Shown piece after piece: positions 1-11,248 of a DNA stretch of 64,000 nt (position 1 is its first letter; the number at the start of each line of letters is the position of its first letter). The DNA lies in the NCBI GenBank assembly GCA_958510875.1, contig OY294067.1:236324361-236388360 (forward strand), in the 5' to 3' direction. This DNA is from Endomychus coccineus (lineage: Eukaryota; Arthropoda; Insecta; Coleoptera; Endomychidae). The translations under genes were made by a program, and so were the position numbers. The notes below the pieces were generated by a model. That model ran no database searches, was not told the origin of the DNA, and saw nothing but the letters and a program-made list of their open reading frames with translations.

Positions 1-404
1 CAATCCAAGAGAGAATTCTTTCAAATTCTCATTTGAAAGACTCTGATGACAATCGCAATTATTGTGTCAATTGTGAAATAAATACTGATTTAGAAATTAA
101 GAGTGATGAAACTAAGAAAATGTGACCATCTTTCAAAATGTAGATCCTCCAATATTGCGAAGGTCTAATAGAATTATAAAACCACCTCAGAAAACTAAAT
201 CTATAAAATAAATATAAATGGATATGCATTTCGTGTGAGAAGGGGAAGAAGTGTTGTATATTTACTTCTATCCTATGTATATATTCTAAGGTTTAGTGTG
301 TGAAAACGAACTTCGATGGCAAGAAAGTAGTTCAGTGCCTCAGGAGAGGGAATAAGAAAGGGGATTTACAAGATGACATTATTACTAGAATATAAGTAGT
401 GTTG
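1..404. other. no gene recognised
   Basis: I see no coding exon, RNA gene or clear repeat here. It is AT-rich flanking DNA up to the TA target site of the element that begins at 407. Confidence 0.5.
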
Positions 405-406
405 TA

Positions 407-2773
407 CAGGGTGTCCCATTTTAGGTACTTTTGCGGGTTATCTCCTTTATTTTTAAAGATAGAGAGTTGCGGTTCTCGCGACACTGTGCTACTTTTTCGT
501 AAAACTCAAGATGCCGTCAACAGAATTTTCATAGCCCTTTTAGTTTTTAAGATACAGGGCATTTCTAAAAATGTTGCATTTTGTGACCCCCCTCGTATCT
601 CCGTTATCCTTCAACTTATCGAAAAGGTAAAATAACATTCTGATAGTTTTTTTTTCGTAGAATGCAGTGGTGTAGATAACTTTTGTTACATATTTACTGT
701 TTTTGAGTTATAAAGCAAACTTATGTTTTTTTGAATGGAACACCCTGTATATTTATAAACTATGAAATTTGTCTTTTTTTTACCTTTTCAAAAATATATG
801 ATAGTATAAACTTTTTTCAGAAACAAGCAAATAATTGACAATTTTCAAAAATTAAATACATGTTTTAATAGTAGGCCATTAATATTGTTTATGACAAGAA
901 ACAGAAATAAACGTCAAATCTCTATCGCATTTAAGCTGTTTATTTTCGTTCTTTTGGTATCATTATTCAATAGATATCTATCAATTTTTTCGAATAATGG
1001 CAGTTTACGAAAATTATGAGAAATATGATATGATGGTATGTTTTATACAGAGTAATGAAAATTCTGAAAAAGCTTCGGAATTATATTTCCAAAGGTGAGT
1101 AAGCTATTATGGCTATAAAAATCTCTATTATCATTTTAATTTTTGCTTGTTAGATATCCAGAAAGAAAGCAACCGTTTTTTGGGATATTTGCCCATTTAA
1201 AAGCAAATTTAGTTGAGCACGGATCATTTGTTCACCCGCGCCCTAAAACATACAACAAAGAGAACAGGGAAAGAAAAGAGATATATAATACTTAGGATAT
1301 ATAGAAGCAACACCTTCGTCCTCATGTAGAAAAATTGAGAAGGAAATTGGTGTGCCAAAAACTAACGCTCACAGGATCTTGAAGAAATATAAGTATCATC
1401 CATACAAATTTAATATACTACAACATTTGCATCCTGGCGATGCTGAGCACCGGGCACCGTTTTGCCAGTGGTATTTGCAACAAATCGATGCTAACGATTT
1501 ATTTGGCAGACTTGTTATCTGGTCAGACGAATGCTTTATTTCAAGTGCTGGCATTTTCAATTGCCACAATACCAGGAACTGGCATAGTGAAAATCATCAT
1601 TTAATGTTTGAAAGGGCACAACAAGGACGCTTTGGAGTTGGGGTTTCATGTTTTATTTTGGGTAGACATATAGTTTATAGGATTTTTGAAGGAGGTCTTA
1701 CAGCACGTAGATACCTAGAAATTCTTGAGGAAGTTATTCCAGAACTGCTCGAAAACATTCCATTAGCCCAGTATAATGCTGTTTACCTACAGCAAGATGG
1801 TGCCCCAAGTCATAACTCTAGGCTCTTAAGGGCCTTTCTTAATAATAACTTTCCTCAAAGATGGATAGGTACCAAAGGACCTGTTAGATGGCCTCCACGA
1901 TCACCAGATCTCTCAATTTTAGATTTTTTTTATGGGGCTATATACAAAATGAAGTATATAAAACTCGATATGACGGCATTGCAGAACTTCGAGAGGCAGT
2001 TCATTTAGCTTTTCGAAATCTGCGAATGAGAACAATGGTTCTTTTGAACGCTATTCACAGAATCTCAAAGATGTGCATTAGAGAAAATGGTGGTCAATTT
2101 GAACATCACATTTAATTTTTTTTAATAATGTTATTTTTTTGTGTTTTTGTTATATTGTCACTTTACGCCACAAAACTGTTGTTACAAACTTACTGTTAGA
2201 AAAAAGATCTATGGGATTTTTTTTTAATAGATACCTATATACAAGGTATCCAATTATTTGTTAGTAATATGTAAGTTGCACTTGTTTATTATTGTTATCC
2301 ATAGCCTACTATTAAAATATGTATTTAATTTCTGAAAATTGTCAATTATTTGCGTGTTTCTGAAAAAAGTTTATGTTATCATATATTTTTGGAAAGGTAA
2401 AAAAAAGACAAATTTTATAGTCTATAAATATACAGGGTGTTCCATTTAAAAAAACATAAGTTTACTTTATAACTCAAAAACAGTAAATATGTAACAAAAG
2501 TTATCTACACCACTGCATTCCACGAAAAAAAATCTATTAGAATGTTATTTTACCTTTTCGATAAGTTGAAGGATAACGGAGATACGAGGGGAGTCACAAA
2601 ATGCAACATTTTCAGAAATGCCCCGTATCTTAAAAACTAAAAGGGCTATGAAAATTCTGTTGACGGCATCTTGAGTCTTAGGAAAAAGTAGCACAGTGTC
2701 GCGAAAACCGCAACTCTCTATCTTTAAAAATAAAGGAAATACCCCGCAAAAGTACCCAAAATGGGACAACCTG
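407..2773 (+). mobile_element. Tc1/mariner-superfamily element with long inverted ends
   Basis: The element starts CAGGGTGTCCCATTTT and ends with its complement. It is flanked by TA on both sides (405-406 and 2774-2775), the target duplication of this superfamily. The inverted arms are long, about 480 bases. Inside each arm a second inverted terminus appears, so 407-747 and 2433-2773 are each bounded by CAGGGTGT-type ends and are each 341 bases long, in opposite orientation. The core between them carries a decayed transposase. Confidence 0.88.
997..2115 (+). pseudogene. Tc1/mariner (IS630-like) transposase, broken
   Basis: This is the DDE/D transposase of the surrounding element. Exon 1 (997-1094) starts at an ATG and ends at a GTGAGT donor. 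The reading resumes in phase at 1154 after a TAG acceptor. The catalytic aspartates are visible in WSDECF, QQDGAPSH and SPDL. I count 36 residues between the second and third, slightly more than classic mariner DD34D. At least two frameshifts break it: near 1296, before the segment starting PKTNAH, and in a T-rich run near 1920-1930, after which the C-terminal part (ending GGQFEHHI) continues in another frame. It cannot encode a full enzyme as it stands. Confidence 0.85.
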
Positions 2774-2775
2774 TA

Positions 2776-3575
2776 CATCCGGGAAATTAATAAAAGTATA
2801 TAAAACCTTTACAGGACGTATTATCTTACCTACGAGCTAAATCTACAAACACAACAAAAGGTAGCCGATGATATGGCTTCACAAAGTACATTGCGAAATT
2901 TAAAAAAAAACTATTAGTGCAAGCACAGAATTATGAAATCGAACATGCTCTGTTCGTTTGTACGTTCTTCTTTCCAACAATCGTAATCTGGTCACCAAAA
3001 CCAATTTTTCTGTTTTCATTATTTCCATCGTTTTCGTTCTGCAGGAAGGTTCAGCACACTTCAAAAGTGATATACCATTGAAATGTGCGACTTTCTAGAA
3101 ATCACATGATTAATCAGAGACCGATCTAAAAAACACCTACCCATCAGAAAATATAGCAAGAAGTCTTTCACCTTTCAAACCGGAATTTCGAAATAATTTT
3201 GAACAACAGTTATAGAATTTCGCCAACATATAACGAGATGCATGGGTATTCGTTAAATCCACGTATCAAGTCTAGACAATTCATGTTTAATGTATTATGC
3301 TTTTACAAAATTAATACTTACATCGTTAATATTTCTTAGATCCACTTGAATGTTCGTTATTTTATAGAGAATGATATTTTTGTTGCGCATTACATGCCTT
3401 CCATCAGATACATAACAACGTTTGATTATTTGCTCCGTACTATATTGTGAGAATCTTCCCGTTTCTTGAAAGAAAATAACAATTTTAGGATAACTACTTT
3501 GTAAAAGATTATTTCTGAATTGGTAAGATGAGTATTTATGTTCAGATATTCAGACTAGTCACCATTTCACTGTCA
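2776..3575. other. no gene recognised
   Basis: Gene-free AT-rich DNA between the mariner element and a retroelement fragment. I found no convincing ORF, repeat or RNA structure. Confidence 0.45.
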
Positions 3576-3775
3576 AACTCGAGACCTGCCAGACTTAATT
3601 TTTCTATCCAACAGGGAAGTTGCGGAGCTCTTTACCTAGTGAGGTCTTTCCCTATGCCTAGAACCTCCAAGCCTTCAAGAAAAACACGAGTGTCTATTTC
3701 CTCTCCCTACATTCACTGCTGGCTCACACGATGTTCATCAAACATTATAGATTTCCCTCTGGTGTAGTCAAAGTA
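3576..3775 (-). mobile_element. jockey-like non-LTR retrotransposon, 3' fragment
   Basis: Read on the minus strand this matches the segment at 8823-9182 plus 10765-10800. It shares the peptide core EHRVSQ and the flank TTTCCCTCT...GTCAAAG. It is short and full of stops. It keeps an uninterrupted version of the site where a hAT element is inserted in the other copy (ATTATAGATTTCCC near 3744). Confidence 0.65.
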
Positions 3776-4132
3776 AAAAATATATTTAAATGAGTTTTCA
3801 TATTGATAATAAATCCTGAAAGTTCTTAGAGTCAAGAATCAATACACATATCATTTTATTTAAGTATATGATACCTCCAACATATTTGTATGAAAATTCA
3901 TCTCTAGCTGAATAATGTGGCTGCTTAGAAGACAAAACATCACCACACATTACGAAAGCTGAATTTCTTTCGAAATTGGCAACTTGATGAACGATAATAA
4001 TTAGTACTGTTAATCAATACGTGGTATTGATCACAGAATTACACATTACAATTCCTTCATAGCTGTCCATACGACAAAACTTCTCCACATATTCAAAAGC
4101 TGGAACTAGTAATTTCCTTTCGAAATTTGTAA

Positions 4133-4332
4133 NNNNNNNNNNNNNNNNNNNNNNNNNNNNNNNNNNNNNNNNNNNNNNNNNNNNNNNNNNNNNNNNNNNN
4201 NNNNNNNNNNNNNNNNNNNNNNNNNNNNNNNNNNNNNNNNNNNNNNNNNNNNNNNNNNNNNNNNNNNNNNNNNNNNNNNNNNNNNNNNNNNNNNNNNNNN
4301 NNNNNNNNNNNNNNNNNNNNNNNNNNNNNNNN
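4133..4332. other. assembly gap (200 N)
   Basis: The run of exactly 200 N is a scaffold gap, so its true length is unknown. It hides the left terminus of the PIF/Harbinger element. Any ORF crossing it is meaningless. Confidence 0.99.
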
Positions 4333-4395
4333 CGTGTCCATACAGTCGCGAGTTATCGTTCAAACTTCTCGACTTTCAGTTTCGTGACGATCGCT

Positions 4396-6490
4396 ATGGA
4401 AGAAGTGCTACTATGGTCAATTTATGCCGTATGGCTTGCACGAAAATTTCGAAACAGAAGAAAAAATCGAAGAACAAAGTGGTCCAGGAATGGTTGTTAA
4501 AGAGATCCGACTATTCTCATATCAGATTATTAAATGAACTTCGTAGTGAACCTGATGATTGGCGCAATTATTTGAGAATGGATGTGGAAACTTACATGTA
4601 TCTGTTAAATTCAGTAACGCCATACATTCAGAAACAAGATACTTGCATGAGAAAAGCGATTTCACCTCACGAGAGATTAAGCGCCACTTTAAGGTTTCTT
4701 GCAACTGGAAGAAGCTACAAGGATATGGAATATACAACTATAATGTCCAAGCAAGCATTGAGTGAGATTATACCAGACACCTGTGAAGCAATCTACAAGG
4801 TTTTAAAGAAAAACTACCTGAAGGTAAGTGTGAAATACATACTTTGTTATATTTTTTTATTAAGCAACAAGTGAAAGTAAGAATAAGAAAAAATAAAATA
4901 AAACATTGTCAGTACATTTTAATATGTTAATCATTAATATTAAGAAAAAATAATCATGTAGCACTATTGTCGGGGTCAAAATTTGTAACGTACTCTGATA
5001 AATATGAGCAAGACGAATCTGAATTTTCATATTCCGATGGGCAGATTGGAGTATATGGATGTTGTCCAATTTCCAGTAATGAATAGGGACGTTGTTGGTT
5101 TGACTGTTGTGAAGTTTGCATATAAGAATTATATTATCCAATATTGGAATTATGCTGTTGACGCTTCTCTTTGTTAATCTGAGAACTGTGCTGCTTCTGC
5201 TGCTGCTGTGTATTTTCAGGTATAATGTTCTGAGGCTGTTGAAACCGTTGAAGACGATTCTCTCCAACTATGTCAATTTTGCAATTTCTATTCAGTGACA
5301 CCATTTCTGCCTCAAATAAGACATCGAAAATCAGTTTCATAGCAAACCTCACTTGGTCGCCTGCAACTGCTCGAAGTCTATCAGCCACGTGTTTTCCAAA
5401 TCTGTCAAATGAATCTTCTTGTAGTGATTGTAGTCTTTCACCAATTTTCATCATAACTGCATCCGTTTTGTCTTCTGCCCTAGGAACTTTCCTTTTCCGA
5501 TTCGGAGTTCTTGAATAAGTAGTGTTGAGGTTAACCGATTCGGTCAAATTAGAAGATGTAGATGGTGCTGGCGTAGAAGGTGCCGTAGGCAAATCAACAT
5601 CACTCTCACTGTCGAAGTTTTCTCGCTGAAACAGAAAAGTTAGAACTACAGTACAATAATGCTCTACATTTTATACATCATATGAATCTGTATTTTTTTT
5701 TTGTTTGTTACAGTTTCCTCATGGAGAAGAACAATGGTTAGAAATCGCAACTGACTTCGACAAAAAATGGCAGTTTCCACACTGTTTGGGAGCCGTTCAC
5801 GGCAAACATATCAGGATTGTTCCGCCCAAGGACAGTGGGTCGTATTTCTTCAATTATAAAAAAACACATAGCGTTGTACTGATGGCAATAGCTAATGCCA
5901 ACTATGCGTTTATCTACTGTGATGTTGGTACGAATGGAAGAATCTCTGATGGAGGAGTAATTGCCAATACTGCATTTTATGAAAAACTGATCAACCACGA
6001 TCTAAAAATTCCAAAGCCTGCATGTGCTCCAAATTCTAACGAAATTTTGGAATATACATTTATTGGCGACGAAGCCTTTGCTATGCGCCCAGATTTTATA
6101 AAGCCGTATAGTCAAGAAGCTCTAACTAAAGAACGAAGAATCCTCAACTACCGTTTATCCAGGGCGCGACGTGTTATTAAAAACAGTTTTGGAATACTTG
6201 CATCCAGATTCCGAATATTCCATACTGCTATAAATCTGAAATTGGATACCATTGATAAAATCGTTCTAACATGCTGTGCATTGCACAATTTTCTACGTAA
6301 GAAATCTCCAAACACTTACACCCCCGCAGAAAGTATAGACCGTGAAAATAATGTCGAATGTATTCTCGAATTGGGTGAAAGATGTGATCTTAATGTAATG
6401 CATAACATTCAACGAAGAACAAGAGGACAAGTTCTAAACATTAAACATTATACTATGAGTATTCGACTAGTTGAAAATTATTTTAATTGA
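4396..6490 (+). pseudogene. PIF/Harbinger transposase (nuclease), two exons, decayed
   Basis: Exon 1 runs from an ATG at 4396 to 4823, donor AAG/GTAAGT. Exon 2 runs 5714-6490 after TTACAG. The join is phase 0 (...NYLK then FPHGEE...). The protein begins MEEVLLWSIYAVWLARKF in one frame, but the body (EWLLKRSDYSH...) is in the next frame, so about one base is missing near 4479-4483. The DDE_Tnp_4-type core is otherwise open. Family members usually read DGKH at the first catalytic position and ENAFG at the last. Here the residues are VHGKH and IKNSFG, so two of the three catalytic acids appear replaced. The GDEAF box is kept. The intron 4824-5713 holds an exon of the opposite-strand MADF gene. 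Confidence 0.87.
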
Positions 6491-6906
6491 ATAATAGTGA
6501 AATTTTCCTTACCTCTTGTCCAATGTCCCGAGACGTTTCATCATCAATGGTGCTTGTGGAGGGTCGTACTTTTTCTGGATCGTTTGAAAGCTCTAGTTTA
6601 TCAAAATACCAGAGGCTTGGTTTATAGATATCGTCTTCACCAGTACCACTTTTAGTTGAAGCAATAACTTTGGCTACTTCTTTTTTATATACTGTACGTA
6701 AAGAATTTTTTTTTTTTTGTAACCGTTTCCTTGTTAGCGGATGCGTCAATTTCTTTAAACTTCTCAATTAGAATCTCGTATGCCTGATTTTTCTTATTCC
6801 GGTCACTATACTCCGCACTTTTAACTTGCCATAAACAAGGAAAACTACGATACAACTCGATAAATTCTCCCAAAAATTGGCGAGAGCATTGACGTAGATC
6901 AGACAT
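5134..6906 (-). pseudogene. MADF-BESS-like (Myb-like) DNA-binding protein of Harbinger element
   Basis: Exon 1 is 6906-6513, starting MSDLRQCSRQFLGEFIELY. It contains the MADF core: an aromatic-rich helix, then CLWQVKSAEYSDRNKK, then YEILIEKF. The donor is GAG/GTAAGG. Exon 2 is 5625-5134 after TTTCAG. It has a Pro/Ser/Thr-rich linker, a basic patch (RKRKVPR), a C-terminal helix resembling a BESS motif (RFAMKLIFDVLFEAEM) and a Gln-rich tail. In PIF/Harbinger elements this protein helps bring the transposase to the element ends. A long A run near 6706-6718 shifts the frame inside exon 1, so it looks broken. The intron 5626-6512 encloses transposase exon 2. Confidence 0.85.
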
Positions 6907-7251
6907 GTTGCGACTCTATACTAAAACAAGAACGATAAGTTGTAGCACCCGTCTATATGCTCCGACTTGTCTCATCAGTTCTCGGAAAATGATGCCTGGG
7001 CCTTCAGTCTTTCGATTTATCGTTCAACCTCATTCCGTTTAGACAAAACGTACGTTTTGCGGTCCACACATTCCATTTTACTTGATACATTTTGTCTGAT
7101 TCGACATATCGTTCAATTAGTCGTTGTGTCTGGACCGGGCTTAACACACTACTTGTCTACTCTATAAATATACCTCTTTGGTTGTACAGGCCTACACACA
7201 TCCCCGCCAGTGGCCGTATCACAGCCGACAAGCGCCTTAGATAACCTACAG

Positions 7252-7253
7252 TC

Positions 7254-7303
<50 letters not shown>
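7252..7303. repeat. (AG)n microsatellite
   Basis: A near-perfect AG dinucleotide run. The Ser/Leu-repeat ORFs read across it are artefacts. Confidence 0.97.
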
Positions 7304-7305
<2 letters not shown>

Positions 7306-7329
7306 AATTGCTTTGACGAAAGTCCAATA

Positions 7330-7860
7330 TGAACTGGAGCCATTCGGGCATTCGATCAGCTTTGATCTTATCTTGGGATTACATGTCTCTTTCGAAGCAT
7401 TTATTGTTTCATTGCACATATTTCTGGCTTCAACATATTTTGTTCTCCAGACATGGGTTACCGTGCCAAGGACGGTATGCTGTTTGTTTTGAAGCGACGG
7501 CCCTAGAACAGATTTTATTGAACCACCAAATCACGGTGATTTGTTGGTATGAGGGTTAGGTGTGTAGGTTTCCATTCCTAGTTTGATAATATCCAAGATC
7601 TCGCTCGCACATTGCGTTGGGTCATCAGATCAAGGAATTCGGAGAAAAACATGCGAAGACCGTCCCATGAGTTGTAATACCAAACTGTGCGTGGAGGTGC
7701 CTCAGCCTGTCACCCTGCGTCATCCGTCTTGTTTGGGAACTTAAGCCAAGCGAGTTGTGAACGTTGAAAGCCCCCATGATGTAAATTCCAGCTACTGGAT
7801 AGTTCTGCTGAATGAGGTCAAGTTTCGAAGAAAGAAATTCCAAGAGTTCACCACGAGCTG
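7330..7860 (-). mobile_element. jockey-like non-LTR element, endonuclease-region fragment
   Basis: On the minus strand 7843-7625 translates to an APE-type endonuclease piece (YPVAGIYIMGAFNVHNS, where family members usually have GDFN). The left part, 7380-7620, is a near copy of 30213-30460, including the shared stretch ATATTTCTGGCTTCAACATA. Both belong to one antisense family scattered through the left half of the window. The fragment is truncated with stops. Confidence 0.7.
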
Positions 7861-8397
7861 GTTCATTTGGTGATAAACAAAGATTACAGTGAAATTTTAC
7901 CTATTTGTGATTATCAAGCTTGAACCGTATTACGTTACATCACCAGCAAAAATGCTTTATTGTCGTCGATGAAGGTGCAGAGTACTTAACTTTTTCTTTT
8001 TCAGAACTGCTGTCGGTACTCATTTTTGTAATAATGCAGAAGTTGATCGCCTTCAACAACTGTCAAACACTAACTGAATGACGCGGCTGGTTGGAAACTT
8101 GCTAAAGGATTGCATTTATTAGAGACGCTATCTCTTGCCTTCATCGTAAACTCTTCCTTCGTACTCACGACGTTAATTTGGTGAGATCAACTTTGGATCA
8201 ACTCGATGTTATCAATATTGAGTAGTAACGTAGTTGCTCCTATTATCCCGTTGTTCCTCAAAACATTTCTAATAATATACCTAACTGCGAAAGCTGAATC
8301 TGCGATTTTCGTCAGAATACATATCTCCAAAACTAAAGAGCCCAGAACTGAAGTTATAGATTCTAAACAACTTTTTTTGTTGTTGGATTATTCTAGT

Positions 8398-8691
8398 CTA
8401 TATATTAACTCTTCTTTCATATAGATCACGATGTTCACTTGAACTCGAATTGGAGTTAAAATATATACCTATTTCATACGGGGGTCCATCTTGATAATGA
8501 AAAACCAATGCCATGGTACCATCTTTGGACAAGAAACTGTCAATACATGCTAGGTGGATATCGGAGTCTGCAACGCCTTCCATAACAAACGCTAAGTCAA
8601 TATTTAGATATGTGGAAACCATATCACATATATGTCTATGTGGAAGGTCTAAAAGTTGCAATCGCTGCGCTCTCTTTTCCTTGCACTTCAC
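8398..8691 (-). CDS. terminal exon of an unrecognised gene
   Basis: A 97-codon open segment that begins exactly after a good acceptor (TATATTTTAG/GTGAAG) and ends in a stop at 8398-8400. It encodes a mixed alpha/beta-looking sequence with segments such as DLPHRHICDMVSTYLNIDL, DSDIHLACIDSF and DGTMALVFHYQDGPPYE, then a Ser-rich stretch. It does not look like any of the TE proteins in the window. I do not recognise the family. Upstream exons are not identified, so it could be a real host gene's last exon or a captured fragment. Confidence 0.5.
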   Translation of the reverse strand: MKCKEKRAQRLQLLDLPHRHICDMVSTYLNIDLAFVMEGVADSDIHLACIDSFLSKDGTMALVFHYQDGPPYEIGIYFNSNSSSSEHRDLYERRVNI

Positions 8692-9182
8692 CTAAAATAT
8701 AATCAACAATTTATTAAGTGAAATTATAACTGGTGCGGTGTTCAGTGGAGGTTTGCAGAACCTAGTCCGTATTATTTGTGGCGTGTTCTATTATTATTCA
8801 CATAGTGTATAATTAATGATAATTATATATGTATTTCTTTCAGTAGTGAGCCAGTAGTACAGTGCTGAGAGAGGAAGTAGGCATTGGAATTTTTCTTGAA
8901 AGTGAGGAAGTTATGGCCATCAGGAATGGCCTCACTTTGCAAAGAATTCCACAACTTCGCCGTTCGGAAGATGTTCGACATGTCTCGAGGCTGACCAAGA
9001 AAGAGTCGGAGCTCGTCTAGTCTACCTACCTGGAGTCGCTCGCGGCGGAATAGAAAACGAGATTTCCGATGAAAAAATATATAGAAAATTGAGAGATCGT
9101 CCACCATTCTACAATTCGTGTGTCTATCTCCTCTCACACCATTTCGCCGCTGGCTCACACGATGTTCTTCGAACATTATAGG

Positions 9183-10764
9183 CAGTGGCGGCTCGTGAAT
9201 TTTTGAGAGAGGAGGCTGAACATGAAACGTTTTTGTAAAAATATACTCTATTCACAGCCTTTTAACCTTTGCACAGCGACCGTACCAGCTACTTCAGTAA
9301 CATAATTAATTGTTACCCAACAAGAACCAACGTGGAGGTATAAAAAAAATTTTTGTTCGTTTTTTGTCTTTTATTTTTTTTGGATTTTTTATATATTTTC
9401 TTTTTTTTGGAATTTTTCATATTTTGTTTTTTTTTATTAATTTTATTAACTTTTTTTATATATTAACGGAATTCTACGGTCTTTAGTTTGCGAAAAATGA
9501 TCAATAATATTATCAAAAAATGTATCATTTTGTTTTAAGTGTTTTACTAAATCTTTTTCAATAGATATTAAACTAACATTGTATAAACGATTTTGGCCCA
9601 TTGTATTTGGCATGTAAGTTTTAATTCGTTTGAGAGTAGAAAATGATCTCTCCACTGATGCCGACGTGACAGGAATGGTAACTGTCAAACAAAGTAGTTT
9701 ATAAAACTGAGGTAAAACTTGTTGCAAATCATTGTCTATCATATATTTTATCATATCGGCGTGAATGTCGTACTGGCTTAAAATATCTTTATCCGAGTAT
9801 TATATAACGCATAATTCATTGTGCAGTGCTATTTCATAAAAAAATTTATATTTTAGAACTAAGTTATACAAAAAACTTCAATTCATGTAAATCGGAAAAT
9901 CGAATCTCAATTTGACCTTTAATAGTATCTAAAATTTCATAAAAAAAGTGTTTATAATGTAGTTTCTTGTCTACCAAATTATATGTTTTCCTCCTTTAAC
10001 AATATTCTGTTTACCGGTTAATTTAAACTTAATACTCGATGTAATATGCTTCTGCGATTTTTCATGTCTTGTCTATACCACGAGCTAAATTTTTCAAATC
10101 ATCATAACCCGAGTGCCCCCAACATGAAGTTGTATCAGATGTAAATAGCAAGCAATACCACAATACCAGCAATATAATTTATTGTGTACCTCAGATCCCT
10201 TTAACCATAAATATTTTTTACAATTATCAGTATCAAATGATCGATTTTGAAACATACCTGTCATCACTAATCTTTTCAGCAACTAAATCACTACTCATTT
10301 TAACGTTTAATAACCAAAGAACTCTTTGTTAATAACTCACCGAACAGATAAATTATAGCTTAACCTTACATCTCTTGGCGAAACAGAAACAACAACTGAC
10401 AGAGCACGTGTCGTAGTTTGCAGCGGCGGCAACGGCAAGTAATCGTATTTCATCGACCGCCGGGTGCGTACGAGAAGCTAGCCTACATAGAGTGTTGCCA
10501 TATTCGCTGTTTTACCCTATTTGGCAATTGGACTGATTGGAAAAACGTCAACTGTGTTGACCACACGTATTTAGCGTTTGAGATATATAGAGAATCTAGC
10601 CTCTGGCCACTGTTGCCAGATTAAAAATAACTACTGAGAACGGGGAATTAATTGTAAAATTTAAAGAATTATCAGAGAAACAGGAAATAAAATGGAGAAT
10701 GATCATTAAGATAAATTGGTGAGGAGGCTGAGCCTCCTTAGCCTCCTTCGAGGAGCCGCCACTG
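9183..10764 (-). mobile_element. hAT transposon, internally deleted
   Basis: The ends are CAGTGGCGGCTCGTGAA and, at the right, the complement of CAGTGGCGGCTCCTCG. The element is flanked by a perfect 8-bp duplication ATTATAGG (9175-9182 and 10765-10772), diagnostic for hAT-type insertion. It keeps only parts of the transposase: a C-terminal dimerisation domain (9754-9446) and a possible zinc-finger segment (10282-10094, with CWYC). The host site is a jockey-like fragment, and a related uninterrupted site exists at 3744. Confidence 0.92.
9446..9754 (-). pseudogene. hAT transposase C-terminal dimerisation domain (hATC)
   Basis: The motif VTSASVERSFSTLKRIKTY followed by MGQNRL is the hallmark of the hAT dimerisation region that lets transposase form oligomers. 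Only about 100 residues are open and the catalytic core upstream is missing, so this is a remnant. The nearby 10282-10094 minus reading (SEVHNKLYCWYC) resembles the TTF-type zinc finger of ZMYM-like hAT proteins, which suggests a large internal deletion between the two. Confidence 0.85.
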
Positions 10765-11248
10765 ATTATAGGTTTCCCTCTCGTGTGGTCAAAGTGTAAA
10801 AACAGTGTGCCAAAACCACTGTGGCAACTATTGCGCCATTCCTATTGGTGGTATGCATTTCAAATTTTACAGATCGCGTTGAAGTACTGAAATAGTAACT
10901 GTATTGTTTTTGGGCGCAAAAACTCCGTTTCATGTGGTTTTTCTGACATTCATCTTCATTTTTCAAGTGGTATTATGGTATTTTATTAAACCATGAAGAT
11001 AACAGTGTTTTTCTAGTTATAAATATAATTGACACGTATATATTTAACTTACAAAAGTGTCCGAAATTCTCATTTTGAGATGCAAGTGACTTCATCGGTG
11101 TGACGTCACGATCTATTTTATGTCTTAATTCTGTGGTTCATTTTGGTAGTTCATGTGACAGCAAGTGTCAGTATAAAACAAGGTTATATTTATAGTGTGA
11201 ATAATTACGAGTCAAACTAACAGCAGGTGTGTCAATATGAAACAGTGT

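Larger units (their letters stand above)
4333..7140 (+). mobile_element. PIF/Harbinger DNA transposon (left end in gap)
   Basis: The element carries the usual two PIF/Harbinger genes, a DDE nuclease-type transposase (plus strand) and a MADF/Myb-like DNA-binding protein (minus strand). The right end reads ...GTCTGGACCGGGC at 7140, the complement of the GCCCGGTCCAGAC type of terminus seen in this superfamily. It is followed by TTA at 7141-7143, the expected 3-bp TWA-type target. The left end is lost in the N gap. The word TATCGTTCAA occurs as a direct subterminal repeat at about 4354, 7018 and 7107. The two genes are interleaved through each other's introns. Confidence 0.85.
8823..10800 (-). 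mobile_element. jockey-like element 3' fragment, split by a hAT insertion
   Basis: Minus-strand translation of 9176-8823 gives the C-terminal end of a non-LTR reverse transcriptase (FRTAKLWNSLQSEAIPDG, FKKNSNAYFLSQHC). The sequence is cut at 9182 by a hAT element and resumes at 10765. The joined version is seen at 3735-3775. Similar phrases recur at 28040-28080. Confidence 0.72.

Noticed and set aside
4093..4363. Minus-strand ORFs across the N run
   Set aside because: Most codons are N; they exist only because the gap has no stops.
7149..7351. Two overlapping minus-strand ORFs rich in Ser-Leu
   Set aside because: They are translations of the (AG)n microsatellite.
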